DNA from: Saprospiraceae bacterium
Lineage (GTDB): Bacteria > Bacteroidota > Bacteroidia > Chitinophagales > Saprospiraceae
Assembly (NCBI GenBank): GCA_016717145.1
Contig: JADKGD010000073.1
Span: 186,001 to 250,000 of the forward strand
Length of the DNA: 64,000 nucleotides
Direction of reading: 5' to 3'
Shown here: positions 49,546 through 58,151 of the stretch, piece after piece
Layout: each line of letters opens with the position of its first letter
Numbering within the stretch: the first letter of the stretch is position 1
Translations under genes and position numbers: made by a program
The notes under the pieces: generated by a model
Seen by the model: the letters and a program-made list of their open reading frames with translations, nothing else
Database searches by the model: none
What the model was told of the DNA's origin: nothing

Positions 49546-50166
49546 TTATTTTACCGTGATTGTTTCTTTAGTGCTGCCACAACCCAACATTTGTTTACCA
49601 AAATACGGATTTACGATTTTTGAATTTTCGCTTATCCAGTATGCACCTTTTCCATCATTTGCCATTGGGCAGTACTGGTAGTAAACAGTTTCGGAGTTGG
49701 CGTTAAATTTTTTGAGCAAATCATACATGGTTTTTGAAAGCGATATAAAATGTTCCCGTTGGTGTTCCAATTCTACAGTGCTTTTGATAAATTCAGCATG
49801 GTAACTTAAATCTTTCATGTGTTTCATCCAAACTGCGTGTTGTGAGGCATTGAGTTTGTCCATTTGTACCTTGTCAACGTCCTCTATAAGTTTTTTTGCA
49901 TAAGCGGCTGCACTATCTGCATTGTCTTTTGTAAGCGAATTTTTTAAGCCGATGTAATCTGCATACACTTCTGAAATAGGATTTGAAACCGTTATTTGTT
50001 CGACCGTTTTTACGGTGTCGGTTTTTGCAACCGCTGTTGTTGAATCAGTTTTTACAACCATTGTTTCAACTGGTAAGGTTGTTTGTGTTGTTGTGTTTTT
50101 TTGTGCTGAGCAGGAGTTTATTAAAACTGTTGCTAGCATGGTGAATGATAAAATAATATTTGACAT
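49546..50166 (-). CDS. DUF3347 lipoprotein of the copper cluster
   Basis: 206 residues. The lipobox LINSC places the acylated Cys at residue 19. A Thr/Val-rich spacer follows, then the DUF3347 domain: ISEVYADYIGLKNSLTKDNA, MDKLNASQHAVWMKHMKDLS and KTMYDLLKKFNANSETVYYQ. The end has YCPMANDGKGAYWISENSKI then NPYFGKQMLGCGSTKE, the Cys-Pro-Met and M-x-C-G groups that in related CusB-like efflux adaptors bind copper. It begins 18 bases before the multicopper oxidase and surely belongs to the same operon. Confidence 0.85.
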   Translation of the reverse strand: MSNIILSFTMLATVLINSCSAQKNTTTQTTLPVETMVVKTDSTTAVAKTDTVKTVEQITVSNPISEVYADYIGLKNSLTKDNADSAAAYAKKLIEDVDKVQMDKLNASQHAVWMKHMKDLSYHAEFIKSTVELEHQREHFISLSKTMYDLLKKFNANSETVYYQYCPMANDGKGAYWISENSKIVNPYFGKQMLGCGSTKETITVK

Positions 50167-50184
50167 ATTGATTGAATTTTTATT

Positions 50185-50388
50185 TTATATTAAGATTAAC
50201 GTGGCGGCACTCATTACCATCATCAAAGCATCTTCAATAATGGTAAGGGTGCTCATAGGTAAATTAAATCCTGCACCCAAGCAAGCACCTTTAATTTTTT
50301 GTTTGTTCAATATTGTAAGTAGCAAACCAACTTTTTGTTTGCTCTGCAACTTCGCTTTGTTGTTCAGCTTATATTGAGTAATTGCTTT
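50185..50388 (-). CDS. Probable small membrane protein tail, start not resolved
   Basis: An open stretch in the gap reads QYKLNNKAKLQSKQKVGLLL then TILNKQKIKGACLGAGFNLP and MSTLTIIEDALMMVMSAATL, ending ILI at 50185. ACLGAGFNLPMSTLTIIED followed by a hydrophobic stretch resembles the end of small inner-membrane proteins often found in Bacteroidota metal loci. The N-terminal half is in another frame, or merges with the CGNC protein upstream. I cannot fix the start or name the family. Confidence 0.35.
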   Translation of the reverse strand, partial: KAITQYKLNNKAKLQSKQKVGLLLTILNKQKIKGACLGAGFNLPMSTLTIIEDALMMVMSAATLILI

Positions 50389-50393
50389 TTGCT

Positions 50394-50564
50394 CTAATTG
50401 CTTTTTTGTTGCTCACTTAAAGCTATGTGTTTTTTGATTATAATGGTAACGGACGTTTTTTTAACTTTTGTATTGGTTATAACAGACCAGGTAAGCAAAG
50501 CTGATTTTTCTATAGCTTCACAATTGCCGCACGTTATAACTGTTTTTTGATATGTTAGTATCAT
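50394..50564 (-). CDS. Small CxxC protein, possible heavy-metal-associated domain
   Basis: The start at 50564 (MILTYQKTVITCGNCEAIEK) overlaps the stop of the Met-rich protein by 4 bases. The TVITCGNCEA motif looks like the metal-binding loop of an HMA domain (xMxCxxC without the Met). What follows (SALLTWSVITNTKVKKTSVT) does not complete a convincing ferredoxin-like HMA fold, so the frame may be damaged. About 56 residues. A copper-chaperone role is suggested by the neighbours only. Confidence 0.45.
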   Translation of the reverse strand: MILTYQKTVITCGNCEAIEKSALLTWSVITNTKVKKTSVTIIIKKHIALSEQQKSN

Positions 50565-51007
50565 TTTATTTTGTCCATATCCATTCCATTCATATTGCAC
50601 ATACCCATATCCATCATATCCTTCATTCCTTTAGGGTGTTCGTTCATGGAAGTCATCATCATTTTACATTTTTTTTTGTCCATGTCGCACATCTCCATTG
50701 TTTTTCCCATCATCATTTTACACATGCCTGTATCACTCTTGCACATATCCATCATGCTGCCCATCATTTTTTCGCGTGTTACTTGATCTTCTTTCATCAT
50801 ATCGCTTGAAGTAGAAACCATTGCTTCACCATGTTTGGTTTTCATAGCTGTCATTACTTCTTTCATGTATGCATCGTTGTCCATCAGTTCCGAAATTACT
50901 TGGGCTCTGCGGTCTGCATTGCTGATGTCATTACCTGAATTTTTGCTGCATTGCGCAAATGAAAATATCGTTGCAAAGGCGAATACTATGGATATTATTT
51001 TTTTCAC
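50561..51007 (-). CDS. Methionine- and cysteine-rich exported protein
   Basis: 148 residues. An N-terminal export signal (MKKIISIVFAFATIFSFAQC) ends in a Cys that could be acylated. The rest is loaded with Met and Cys pairs, such as EKMMGSMMDMCKSDTGMCKM, TMEMCDMDKKKCKMMMTSMN and KDMMDMGMCNMNGMDMDKIK. This composition is typical of periplasmic Cu(I)-sequestering proteins. No family is recognised. It lies between a four-helix Cu-storage protein and a CxxC protein in the copper operon. Confidence 0.7.
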   Translation of the reverse strand: MKKIISIVFAFATIFSFAQCSKNSGNDISNADRRAQVISELMDNDAYMKEVMTAMKTKHGEAMVSTSSDMMKEDQVTREKMMGSMMDMCKSDTGMCKMMMGKTMEMCDMDKKKCKMMMTSMNEHPKGMKDMMDMGMCNMNGMDMDKIK

Positions 51008-51087
51008 TTTGATTTATTTTTATTTTAATTGTTTGGAGGAAAAATCAAGGAATGAATGTCAATCCTTGATTTTTCTTCCTAAATAAA

Positions 51088-51417
51088 TTATGCTGCTACT
51101 GCAAGCATATCTTTACATTCTGCAGCACATTTGCGACAAGCATCTGCACATTCTTTGCAATGTTTCATGTCAGAATGTTTTTCACATTCAGTTGCACAAG
51201 CATTACAAGCGTCTTCACATTTTTTGCAAAGCGCATCAAGATTTGAATCAGTTTTACTTGCAGCAATTAAAGCGTTGCAAGCATCAGCACAAGCGATGCA
51301 AAGTTTTACGGAATGTTCCATTCCTGCTTTACCTTTGTTTTCTGTCGAGCAAGTTTCACATGCATCTGCACATGTTTCGCAAGCATCAATGCAATTTTCA
51401 ATGTTCTTATTTTCCAT
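51088..51417 (-). CDS. Four-helix-bundle copper-storage protein (Csp family)
   Basis: 109 residues with 18 cysteines, almost all in CxxC or CxxxC spacings along four helices: NCIDACETCADACETC, KLCIACADACNA, LCKKCEDACNACATEC and HCKECADACRKCAAEC. This is the Csp copper-storage fold, which packs many Cu(I) ions inside the bundle. There is no signal peptide, so it is the cytosolic Csp3-like type. It leads the leftward copper cluster, 80 bases before the Met-rich protein. Its own promoter should lie in the gap around 51420-51500. Confidence 0.92.
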   Translation of the reverse strand: MENKNIENCIDACETCADACETCSTENKGKAGMEHSVKLCIACADACNALIAASKTDSNLDALCKKCEDACNACATECEKHSDMKHCKECADACRKCAAECKDMLAVAA

Positions 51418-52147
51418 TTTAGTATGAATTTAGTTTGGCAGAATTGCCACTGCAAATTTCTGGAATGTATGTTTGGAAAGCATTACACAATTAAAAATAA
51501 GCGTTACATGATTCACAGTTTTTGTTGGCTTAATTTTTACAAATCCATTATACAAACTGGACATGTCTCTGCTATGGTATAGCTGTATCGCCTGTGCATT
51601 TCATCAGGCGTTGATATTTTACTGTTGCTATGTCGGCTGCAACTTCTACAGATTTTATATCTGATGTATTATCGTTGCTGTTGTAAGTAAGAAATAAGAA
51701 TTGTAGCTGCTACAATGGCAGAGTAAGCATTGATAAATAAATTATTGAGTATAGCATTTGTTTTAAACTTTTATTTCAATCTGAGGTTTGCCACGTTCCA
51801 GTCTGTATGGCAGATAAGGATGGTGGCAAACCTTATTCGATAAGGTTCGTAGAATTCATCGTATCAAATTTGGATGTTTTTTGTGCAGTGGCTGAAATAT
51901 TAGTGGGGCAGCTTTTTAATAAAAAAATATATGCAGGGGTGATGTACTAAATAGTTTCGGTAGTGGTCCCAAAAGATGTCAAAAACGGTTTGTTGAAGGC
52001 ATTAAATTTTGAAGTTTTTTAAGGTTGGCAGAACCAATAGAATTCTCCGCTGTGGCAGACTCACAATCGGTACAAAAGTCCCCATTTTGCCAATCAATGA
52101 TGGTAATGCACATCTTGGTTTAAAAGGGCTCTGCATAGAAAATGATG
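51418..52147. other. Intergenic, scattered gene remnants
   Basis: About 730 bases with no intact gene. On the minus strand AETCPVCIMDL near 51560 and MCITIIDWQNGDFCTDCESA near 52070-52110 look like short shreds of cysteine-containing proteins with no recoverable frame. Probably decayed accessory DNA. The upstream promoter of the copper cluster must be in the left end. Confidence 0.35.
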
Positions 52148-52633
52148 TTACTGGCTGTGCTTATACTCGTTTTTATTGTTGCTAATTTTGTCTTGTTGTA
52201 TTATTTTCCAGTCTTTATATGTCATTTCAAATTTTATTTCGCCTTTCCCGTGTATCCCAGTTACTGTCCAACCAGCTTTCCTATAAAAAGCTTCTGCCCT
52301 TGTATTAGGTGATGTTCCTAACCAAACTGTTTCCTTTGTCTGCTTAAAATACCAGTCAAGCATAGTGTCATGGAGTTGTTTTCCTATTCCTTTTTTTTCA
52401 AAATCAGGTCTTAAAAACAAAGCCCAAATATTATGATCTTTCAAGTCAGCAATTGAAAATCCAACAATCTCATTATTAATCTCACAAACCCAGGCTTTGC
52501 CTCTGATGGTAATAAATTCCCTGCAGTCTTCATCTGTCACAAGGTTTGGGCTAGACAAGGTATTTTCTGTCACAGAATTTCTTACAATTTGAATCTGTTT
52601 AATGTCGTCAGTATTTGCTTCTCTTATGGTCAT
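52148..52633 (-). CDS. GNAT family N-acetyltransferase
   Basis: About 161 residues when started at MTIREANTDDIKQIQIVRNS (52633), the usual GNAT start; an upstream ATG at 52666 adds 11 residues. Motif A is RPDFEKKGIGKQLHDTMLDW, with NIWALFLRP before it and AEAFYRKAGWTVTGI as the C-terminal motif B. The substrate is unknown. A lone gene upstream of a gene-poor region, with an intact frame. Confidence 0.85.
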   Translation of the reverse strand: MTIREANTDDIKQIQIVRNSVTENTLSSPNLVTDEDCREFITIRGKAWVCEINNEIVGFSIADLKDHNIWALFLRPDFEKKGIGKQLHDTMLDWYFKQTKETVWLGTSPNTRAEAFYRKAGWTVTGIHGKGEIKFEMTYKDWKIIQQDKISNNKNEYKHSQ

Positions 52634-52775
52634 ATTTTCTTCAATTTTTGGCATTGGCGTTATCAACTTTTTTTACATAAAGCTTCCTTAAATAATATGT
52701 ATTGTTTGCCATGTAACGCTGGAATAACAGAAAAAATATACGCATCAATCCAATCTCATGTCTGTAAATAATCCA

Positions 52776-53125
52776 TTATATACTTTGCCCAAAAGTCAAC
52801 AAATTATTGTCAGGATCAAGTAATGCAAATTCCTTTTGTCCCCAGGGTTTAGTATGTAATGTTCCGTTGGGATGAATTTCGGTTTTATTGTCAAGTAAAG
52901 ATTTATATAAATCTTCAATGTCGGTGGTACGTATATATACTTGTCCATAATTTTCTTTTGGGTCGAGGTCTTTAAATTCAAAAAATGAATTTCTACATTA
53001 TCTTTTGTGACCATTAAATAAGCTTCATAATCACCTATTTCTTTAAAACCTAATTGCTTTATATAAAAATGTCTCGTGGCAGATTTATTACGCATTGGTA
53101 ATTTTGGATGTATTTTTGTCAGCAT
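52776..53125 (-). CDS. VOC-superfamily protein (glyoxalase/bleomycin-resistance type), one frameshift
   Basis: Starts MLTKIHPKLPMRNKSATRHF, then YIKQLGFKEIGDYEAYLMVT and KDNVEIHF. A frameshift near 52985 leads to KENYGQVYIRTTDIEDLYKS, PNGTLHTKPWGQKEFALLDP and NNLLTFGQSI, ending at 52776. The two beta-alpha-beta-beta-beta halves with PWGQ.EF...DP.N....F are the bleomycin-resistance-like fold of about 116 residues. It may bind and sequester a small molecule; the ligand is unknown. The break is in a run of A and probably an error. It ends the AraC regulator's neighbour group. Confidence 0.72.
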
Positions 53126-53144
53126 AATTTATTTTTTTTATTTT

Positions 53145-54047
53145 TTATATAACTGGAATGTAGAAGTCCGCGATTGATTTGTTTTCCGGATGTTCGCTAA
53201 AATTATTGTGGAATATTTCAAAAGGATTTCTATCAGCTTTTTTATAGCCATTTTCGTTCATCCATACGAAAAGTCCATTCCAAGCTTTTTCAAAATCTTT
53301 CGGTTCAATTTCAAAATGTCCAACTATACATTTTCCTTTTTCAATTACTGTCAGACCAATTTCCCCACTGACTTCAACAGGTTCGTTTAAAACAATACAA
53401 GCACTCATTCTAACTTTTTCGGGTTCAGTTATTTTAAAACTGTCGTGGTAAATCCTTGCCATTTTAACATTGGGATTTTCAAACAGTCCTTTTGGTTTTG
53501 CCCATTTAATTAGCTTTTCATAGGCATGGTGTAAACCACTCGATCCTATCTGAGTAAGAAAGGCAAGGTTTAATTTTTCTATTTCTTTAATTTCGATCTT
53601 TGCATTCATTTCAATCCAATTTTTATGATGATTAATGTTGCAAATGTAGTCTTCAAATATTGGTCGGATTTGTCCGTTCTTGCTTTCAACTTTACCAATC
53701 TTGCTATAATTGTTTGGACTTAATTTTCTGAATTGAGAAGGACTTACATCATAAGATTTTTTGAAAGATCTTGTAAATAAAGATTTGCTATTAAATCCGT
53801 AATTCATTGCAAGTTCAGATACTTTTATGTTTTTTTTGTGAATTAATAATAAAGCAGTTTTTTCAATTCGTTTGCGATTTATATATGCATTGAGTGTTTC
53901 ATTGGTATAAGCTTTGAAAAGTCTATGCAAGTGAAATGGTGAATAATATACAAATTCTGATAATTTTTCTAAAGATAAATCACTATTCAAATTATCGTCA
54001 ATATAGACAAGGATTTTATTTATCCTTTTTACATACTCATCGTTCAT
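53145..54047 (-). CDS. AraC family regulator with GyrI-like small-molecule domain
   Basis: 300 residues from the ATG at 54047 (MNDEYVKRINKILVYIDDNL); an upstream ATG at 54182 would add 45 unconserved residues. The N-terminal part has two helix-turn-helix motifs: LSLEKLSEFVYYSPFHLHRL and IKVSELAMNYGFNSKSLFTR, then SFKKSYDVSPSQFRK. The C-terminal half (NLAFLTQIGSSGLHHAYEKL to FYIPVI) is a GyrI-like/SOUL-fold ligand domain as in Rob and BmrR. It probably senses a hydrophobic compound and activates defence genes such as the neighbouring VOC protein. Confidence 0.88.
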   Translation of the reverse strand: MNDEYVKRINKILVYIDDNLNSDLSLEKLSEFVYYSPFHLHRLFKAYTNETLNAYINRKRIEKTALLLIHKKNIKVSELAMNYGFNSKSLFTRSFKKSYDVSPSQFRKLSPNNYSKIGKVESKNGQIRPIFEDYICNINHHKNWIEMNAKIEIKEIEKLNLAFLTQIGSSGLHHAYEKLIKWAKPKGLFENPNVKMARIYHDSFKITEPEKVRMSACIVLNEPVEVSGEIGLTVIEKGKCIVGHFEIEPKDFEKAWNGLFVWMNENGYKKADRNPFEIFHNNFSEHPENKSIADFYIPVI

Positions 54048-54757
54048 TTGATTGTTCTGATGTTTCGTTTTGCAATGCTGACCAACTATAGTCTGCCTAA
54101 ATCTTGTCCCTCCGTGTCTCACTTTGTGCTTAATACATTTTTTGTAAGCTTCATGATATTGCCAAAATATCAGCCTATGCACTTAACAACAATTGTAGTG
54201 GTATTATAAAGCCCGTAATAGGTGACATTTTGTAACATACAACCATATAACCTACCTAAAAGCCCCATCGGTCTGACACATTGTCCTTAATGTAGGACAC
54301 TAACATTTGCGCTTCAAAAGTAGGTAAAAACGAATCATTTGGGAGCATTTTAAGCGACTTTAATTTTTCTAACTTCAATAATACATTTTTATTTTCATCA
54401 CTTTAAATACTTGAATTAGCCCGTGGCGTCCCTTACAGGGAATGAGCCCGCCTGCTTACCTGACCGGACCATTAGATTTGTATTTCCAATAAATTAATCA
54501 TATTACAATTAATATTATGTATTATGTGGGGGGTCCATGGGGTATCGAAAGTGTTAATTTTATGGAAAAAGTTGAGACAAAATGTGGCAAATTATCTCAG
54601 AGTCCAGGTTAAACCTATTGCCTCGTTTTAATCCACACTTTGCTCAAAAGGTTAAAAGACAGATAGAAAATTAGGGTAAAACCCATTAATAAGGTAATCG
54701 TCCTTCAACTTTACTTATCTTATTTTTAAAACTTGTTAATTCTTAAAACCATTTTCA
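54048..54757. other. Intergenic, no gene seen
   Basis: About 700 bases with frequent stops on both strands. It contains a GC-rich patch at 54420-54470 with CCCGCCTGC (also at 26607) and a short hairpin GTCCT/AGGAC near 54286-54301. No coding or transposase text until the IS110 remnant. Confidence 0.4.
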
Positions 54758-54759
54758 TC

Positions 54760-55058
54760 ATGTTAAAGTTCACCATCAGTTCTGACATTTCTAAAGACAA
54801 AATCAATTTCGCACTTCGTTATTTAAAACGACTTTCTTCTTGAAAGAGTAGAAGTAAAGCCACCACTTCTTCTCTCAATAAATTTATCAAAGAAGTTTTT
54901 GTCATTTGTTAAAGTTTGCAAAAGAAAATAGGTCAATACATAAAGTAGATATTATTACGGAACATACAGGTATCTATGGCAAGAGTAATTTTTTATATTT
55001 TGCCGGTAGCACTTTGCAGTTAGTCCGCCTGAATACATGTCGGCATAAGTGTGCGTAA
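54760..55058 (+). pseudogene. IS110-family transposase N-terminal remnant
   Basis: MLKFTISSDISKDKINFALR begins at 54760, with the catalytic first Asp in the S-D-ISKDK segment. After frameshifts, SLNKFIKEV and KFAKENRSIHKVDIITEHTG then IYGKSNF follow. The E-H-T-G-I-Y-G segment is the second acidic motif of the IS110 DEDD transposase. Everything after about residue 95 is missing. The element is dead. Confidence 0.65.
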
Positions 55059-55143
55059 ATTCTGCGCCTAGGAAAATATCATTGAGAATAGGATGTCCAC
55101 AAAAAGATAAGAACTATGGAGCCTGCTGCGCCATACTCTGAGC

Positions 55144-55154
55144 GGGGTCAGCTT
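55144..55154 (+). mobile_element. IS21-like terminal fragment (GGGGTCAGCTT)
   Basis: GGGGTCAGCTT is also found, inverted, at 22765-22775. IS21-family ends carry such GGGGTCA-type repeats. Only this short end piece is left, at the point where yihY is cut. Confidence 0.3.
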
Positions 55155-55175
55155 TTCGAAATAAAAGAGCGCAGT

Positions 55176-55485
55176 TTACCTGGTAAACAGAATACCTGTT
55201 AGTAATGCGCCACCCAAACCTTGCCGCCAGGATATTTTTGCATCGGGTAAAAATTTGAACATTAATGCAAATAAAAAACTGATTACGCCTAATGATATTA
55301 TTAAGTTAAGGATTTGGAAAAACACAAGAAGAAGTTTTGATGAATGGGCTTTCAGAAAGTCACTTGCAGCGGCTAAAACGATGGATATAATCAGGGATAT
55401 CATGAGCAGAAAGGCTATTGATAATATTAACCCAAATGAGAAAAGTTTCGGGGACTGTAAAGTATTTTGTGTTTGACGAAGGAGA
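55176..55485 (-). pseudogene. YihY/BrkB family membrane protein, internal fragment
   Basis: The minus strand reads NLLRQTQNTLQSPKLFSFGL then ILSIAFLLMISLIISIVLAA, FLKAHSSKLLLVFFQILNLI and SLGVISFLFALMFKFLPDAK then ISWRQGLGGALLTGILFT. These helices and the FKFLPD.K..W loop are the middle of YihY-type inner-membrane proteins (normally about 300 residues). The N-terminal part is cut at the IS256 side (about 55490) and the C-terminal part at the IS21-like side (about 55175). A gene destroyed by two insertions or by the deletion between them. Confidence 0.72.
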
Positions 55486-55490
55486 TTGAG

Positions 55491-56804
55491 AAAAAAGTTA
55501 ACTTTTATTTCATGGGTCAAATTTTTTTTAAAAATTTGCAATATGAAACATAGAAAAGTAGAAACACACCCATTAATCGAAGAGCTTGTCTCTCAATTAA
55601 AAGGTCCTGAAGACTTCAGGACCTTGCAAGATATGCTTTTGAAACGAGGCATAGAATCGTTATTACGAGCAGAGATGAATGAACATTTAGGTTACCCAAC
55701 AGGTGATAAACCTTGAAGGGAACTTAAGGAATGGATATTCCCAAAAGACAATAAAAACGTCCGTCGGAGATCAAGTTATTTCCATACCTCGCGATAGGAA
55801 TGGGGAATTTGAACCCATCATAGTACCTAAGCATAAAACGATGACAAAGGAGTTAGAAGATTGCGTCTTACTCCTTTATGCAAAAGGTATGAGTAATGCC
55901 GATATTGTTGATTTTATGGATCGAACCTATGGCGCAACATATTCAACCAGTAGTATTTCTCAAATAACGAATTCGCTACTTGAAGACATAAAAGAATGGC
56001 AAGGACGTCCGCTAGACGATCAATATGCGGTGGTTTGGATAGATGGGATACATTACAAAATTAGATCAGAAAATCAGATAGTCTCAAAGGCATGTATGGT
56101 AGTCTTGGGGATCAACACAGCAGGCCAACAGGATATATTGAGTCTACGGATCTGTGAGAAAGAATCAGCAGCCATGTGGGCTGAAATGTTTGATGATTTA
56201 AAATCCAGAGGGGTGCAAGATATAATATTCCTATGCTCTGATAATTTAAAAGGCCTGGATAAAGCAGTTGACGCTGTTTATCCCAAAGCAGTCCGACAAG
56301 TGTGTATAGTTCATCAGATTCGGAATAGCATGGCTCACATATCATACAAAGATCGTAAAGAAATAATTAAGGATATGCAGAAAATCTATAAGGCGTCAAA
56401 TATCGAAACAGCCCAGGAAGCCCTAGAAGAATTTAAAAACAAAATGGTCAAATAAATACCATTTAGTAGTAAAATCCTGGGAGAAAACTGGAGAATCTCA
56501 GCATTTATAGGATATCCATTAGAAATACGGAAGTTAATCTATACCACAAATATCATTGAAAGCTTTTTTTTTTTTTTTTTTTTAATGCAAGTTTGAGAAA
56601 ATTCACAAAAATAAAAAAGTCTTCCCAACCGATGACGCAGCGCTAAAATCTATATATCTTGCAGCTCAGCAGATACGCAAAAAGTGGGAGAAGACCAGAT
56701 TTGGATGGTATCAGATTCATAACCAGCTCAGTATTTATTTTGAAAATAGATTAAAACATTAACAAACCAAAAAATGTCCCCGTGAAATCAAAGTTGATTT
56801 TTTT
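55491..56804 (+). mobile_element. IS256-family insertion sequence
   Basis: Imperfect terminal inverted repeats bound the element: AAAAAAGTTAACTTTTATTT then CATGGGTCAAATTTTTT from 55491, and, inverted at 56771-56804, AAAAAATCAACTTTGATTTC then ACGGGGACATTTTTT. It carries one transposase gene. The bases flanking the two ends do not form a matching 8-9 base target duplication, so one flank has been rearranged after insertion. The left flank is a yihY fragment and the right flank is the truncated esterase. Confidence 0.72.
55543..56762 (+). CDS. IS256-family (Mutator-like) transposase, frameshifted
   Basis: Starts MKHRKVETHPLIEELVSQLK, then RGIESLLRAEMNEHLGYPTG. After a shift near 55714 come GDQVISIPRDRNGEFEPIIV and the first catalytic Asp in VVWIDGIHYKIRSE, the second in IIFLCSDNLKGLDKAVDAVY, and CIVHQIRNSMAHISYKDRKE. 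A shift near 56450 leads to YTTNIIESFNASLRK with the catalytic Glu. That spot is interrupted by 20 T (56564-56583) where three are expected. Ends FGWYQIHNQLSIYFENRLKH at 56762. About 400 residues when repaired, so the copy may be functional in the organism. Confidence 0.85.
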
Positions 56805-58142
56805 CTAAACACAAAATTCAGGACAACCTCTACTGATATGTAAAGCCGCTTTGTTTTCCATAATTTGGCTTAAAGAAAGCCTTTTGCCATTCAAGTCCAG
56901 AACTTCTACCATGCTTCCATTTAAATCTTCGTCTGAAATAAATTGTAAATAAACACCATCATAATATATTTTCCACTTAGGTGTGGCGCCATCATTTGTC
57001 AATGAAGTTTTTTTTTCAAACATCCATTTATATGCTTTTGGAAATTCTCGTGCCCAATACCATTCATTGTGCTTCCCGTCTGAATGAGCCACTACTTGTA
57101 CATGCTTATCATCTCCACCGTTGGTTTTGATCAGTGATGACATTTTATTCATATCCTCAACCTGTTTTCCTCCTTCCAATGCGCCGGCTATCATATAAAA
57201 ATAACTTGCATCATCTACACCAGTGTCGCTAATTTGTTCATAAGATTGATTTGAAAACCAATAAGAAGAAGAAAAAGCTCCTACTTTTCCGAATACGTTT
57301 GGATAAGCTATACCAGCATACATAGATACCAATCCACCCATCGAACTACCCATAATTCCTGTATTGTCACTTTCTTTTAACGTTCTGTAATTTTCATCTA
57401 TATATGGTTTTAAGGTTTCGACGATAAATGAAATGTATTCGTCACCTTCACCACCTCCGTATTGTGTGTTGTACCATGGAGAGTATTCGTTGAGCCGACT
57501 GGCACCTCCATTTTCAATTCCTACTATAATACACCCGTAATCTCCAGCAACAAACATGCTATCAAGGCTTTCATCAACACGCCATTCCCCTGAAAAACTT
57601 GTTTTTTTATCAAAAATATTTTGTCCATCTTGCATATACAAAACAGGATATTTTTTTTCAGAAGTGGCATAGTCCTTAGGTAAATAGAGCCATATTTTTC
57701 TATTCCTATTCAATTGAGGGATAAAAAAATCAGTTGATAATATTTGCACCTGAGGAGACGCTGTAGATGCCACATTTGAGGATCCTTCCCAACCTGCTAT
57801 ACTAAGGTAGTTTGTTATTGGTTGACCCGAATAAGTGATTGATCTGTCAGCAATGAATCCGCCTTGTTCTGTCCCTTCCACTGTATCCCAGGAACCACGG
57901 GTAAACTTAAATTTTACTATACCCAAGGGTGGTGTGAAAGTGAACCGATACGTTCCCAAACTATCCTTGTTTAAAACATAAAGTACATTTCCGGGATTCC
58001 AATTATTCATAGTACCTGCTAAATAGATATTAGAAGTAACCGGAGTGTTTTCGGGAATTTTATTTACAACTATTGTCAGCTGTGCCTTTGCTTCGAATAC
58101 AAAGATTAAAGTGAAAATGACTTTAGCTAAAAAACGACTCAT
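56805..58142 (-). CDS. Secreted esterase (EsteraseD/enterochelin-esterase-like), C-terminus cut by IS256
   Basis: 445 residues. The signal peptide is MSRFLAKVIFTLIFVFEAKA. An Ig/E-set-like domain (about 22-115) has the carbohydrate-binding pattern NIYLAGTMNNWNPGNVLYVL. The alpha/beta-hydrolase domain follows with KIWLYLPKDYATSEKKYPVL, YMQDGQNIFDKKTSFSGEW and the nucleophile elbow GIMGSSMGGLVSMYAG. A late His is likely in AHSDGKHNEWYWARE. The end (MVEVLDLNGKRLSLSQIMEN then KAALHIS) is the start of a T9SS sorting domain that breaks off at the IS256 boundary. So the present protein may be exported by Sec but not sorted. It follows fbp by 9 bases. Confidence 0.82.
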   Translation of the reverse strand: MSRFLAKVIFTLIFVFEAKAQLTIVVNKIPENTPVTSNIYLAGTMNNWNPGNVLYVLNKDSLGTYRFTFTPPLGIVKFKFTRGSWDTVEGTEQGGFIADRSITYSGQPITNYLSIAGWEGSSNVASTASPQVQILSTDFFIPQLNRNRKIWLYLPKDYATSEKKYPVLYMQDGQNIFDKKTSFSGEWRVDESLDSMFVAGDYGCIIVGIENGGASRLNEYSPWYNTQYGGGEGDEYISFIVETLKPYIDENYRTLKESDNTGIMGSSMGGLVSMYAGIAYPNVFGKVGAFSSSYWFSNQSYEQISDTGVDDASYFYMIAGALEGGKQVEDMNKMSSLIKTNGGDDKHVQVVAHSDGKHNEWYWAREFPKAYKWMFEKKTSLTNDGATPKWKIYYDGVYLQFISDEDLNGSMVEVLDLNGKRLSLSQIMENKAALHISRGCPEFCV

Positions 58143-58151
58143 ACTATTAGC

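Noticed and set aside
50552..50809. His-rich plus-strand frame (repeated HIHH) opposite the Met-rich protein
   Set aside because: Tempting as a metal-binding peptide, but His codons are the complement of Met codons (ATG/CAT) in the real minus-strand gene.
51090..51427. Plus-strand frames rich in His/Leu opposite the copper-storage gene
   Set aside because: Mirror of the Cys/Ala-rich codons of the Csp gene on the minus strand.
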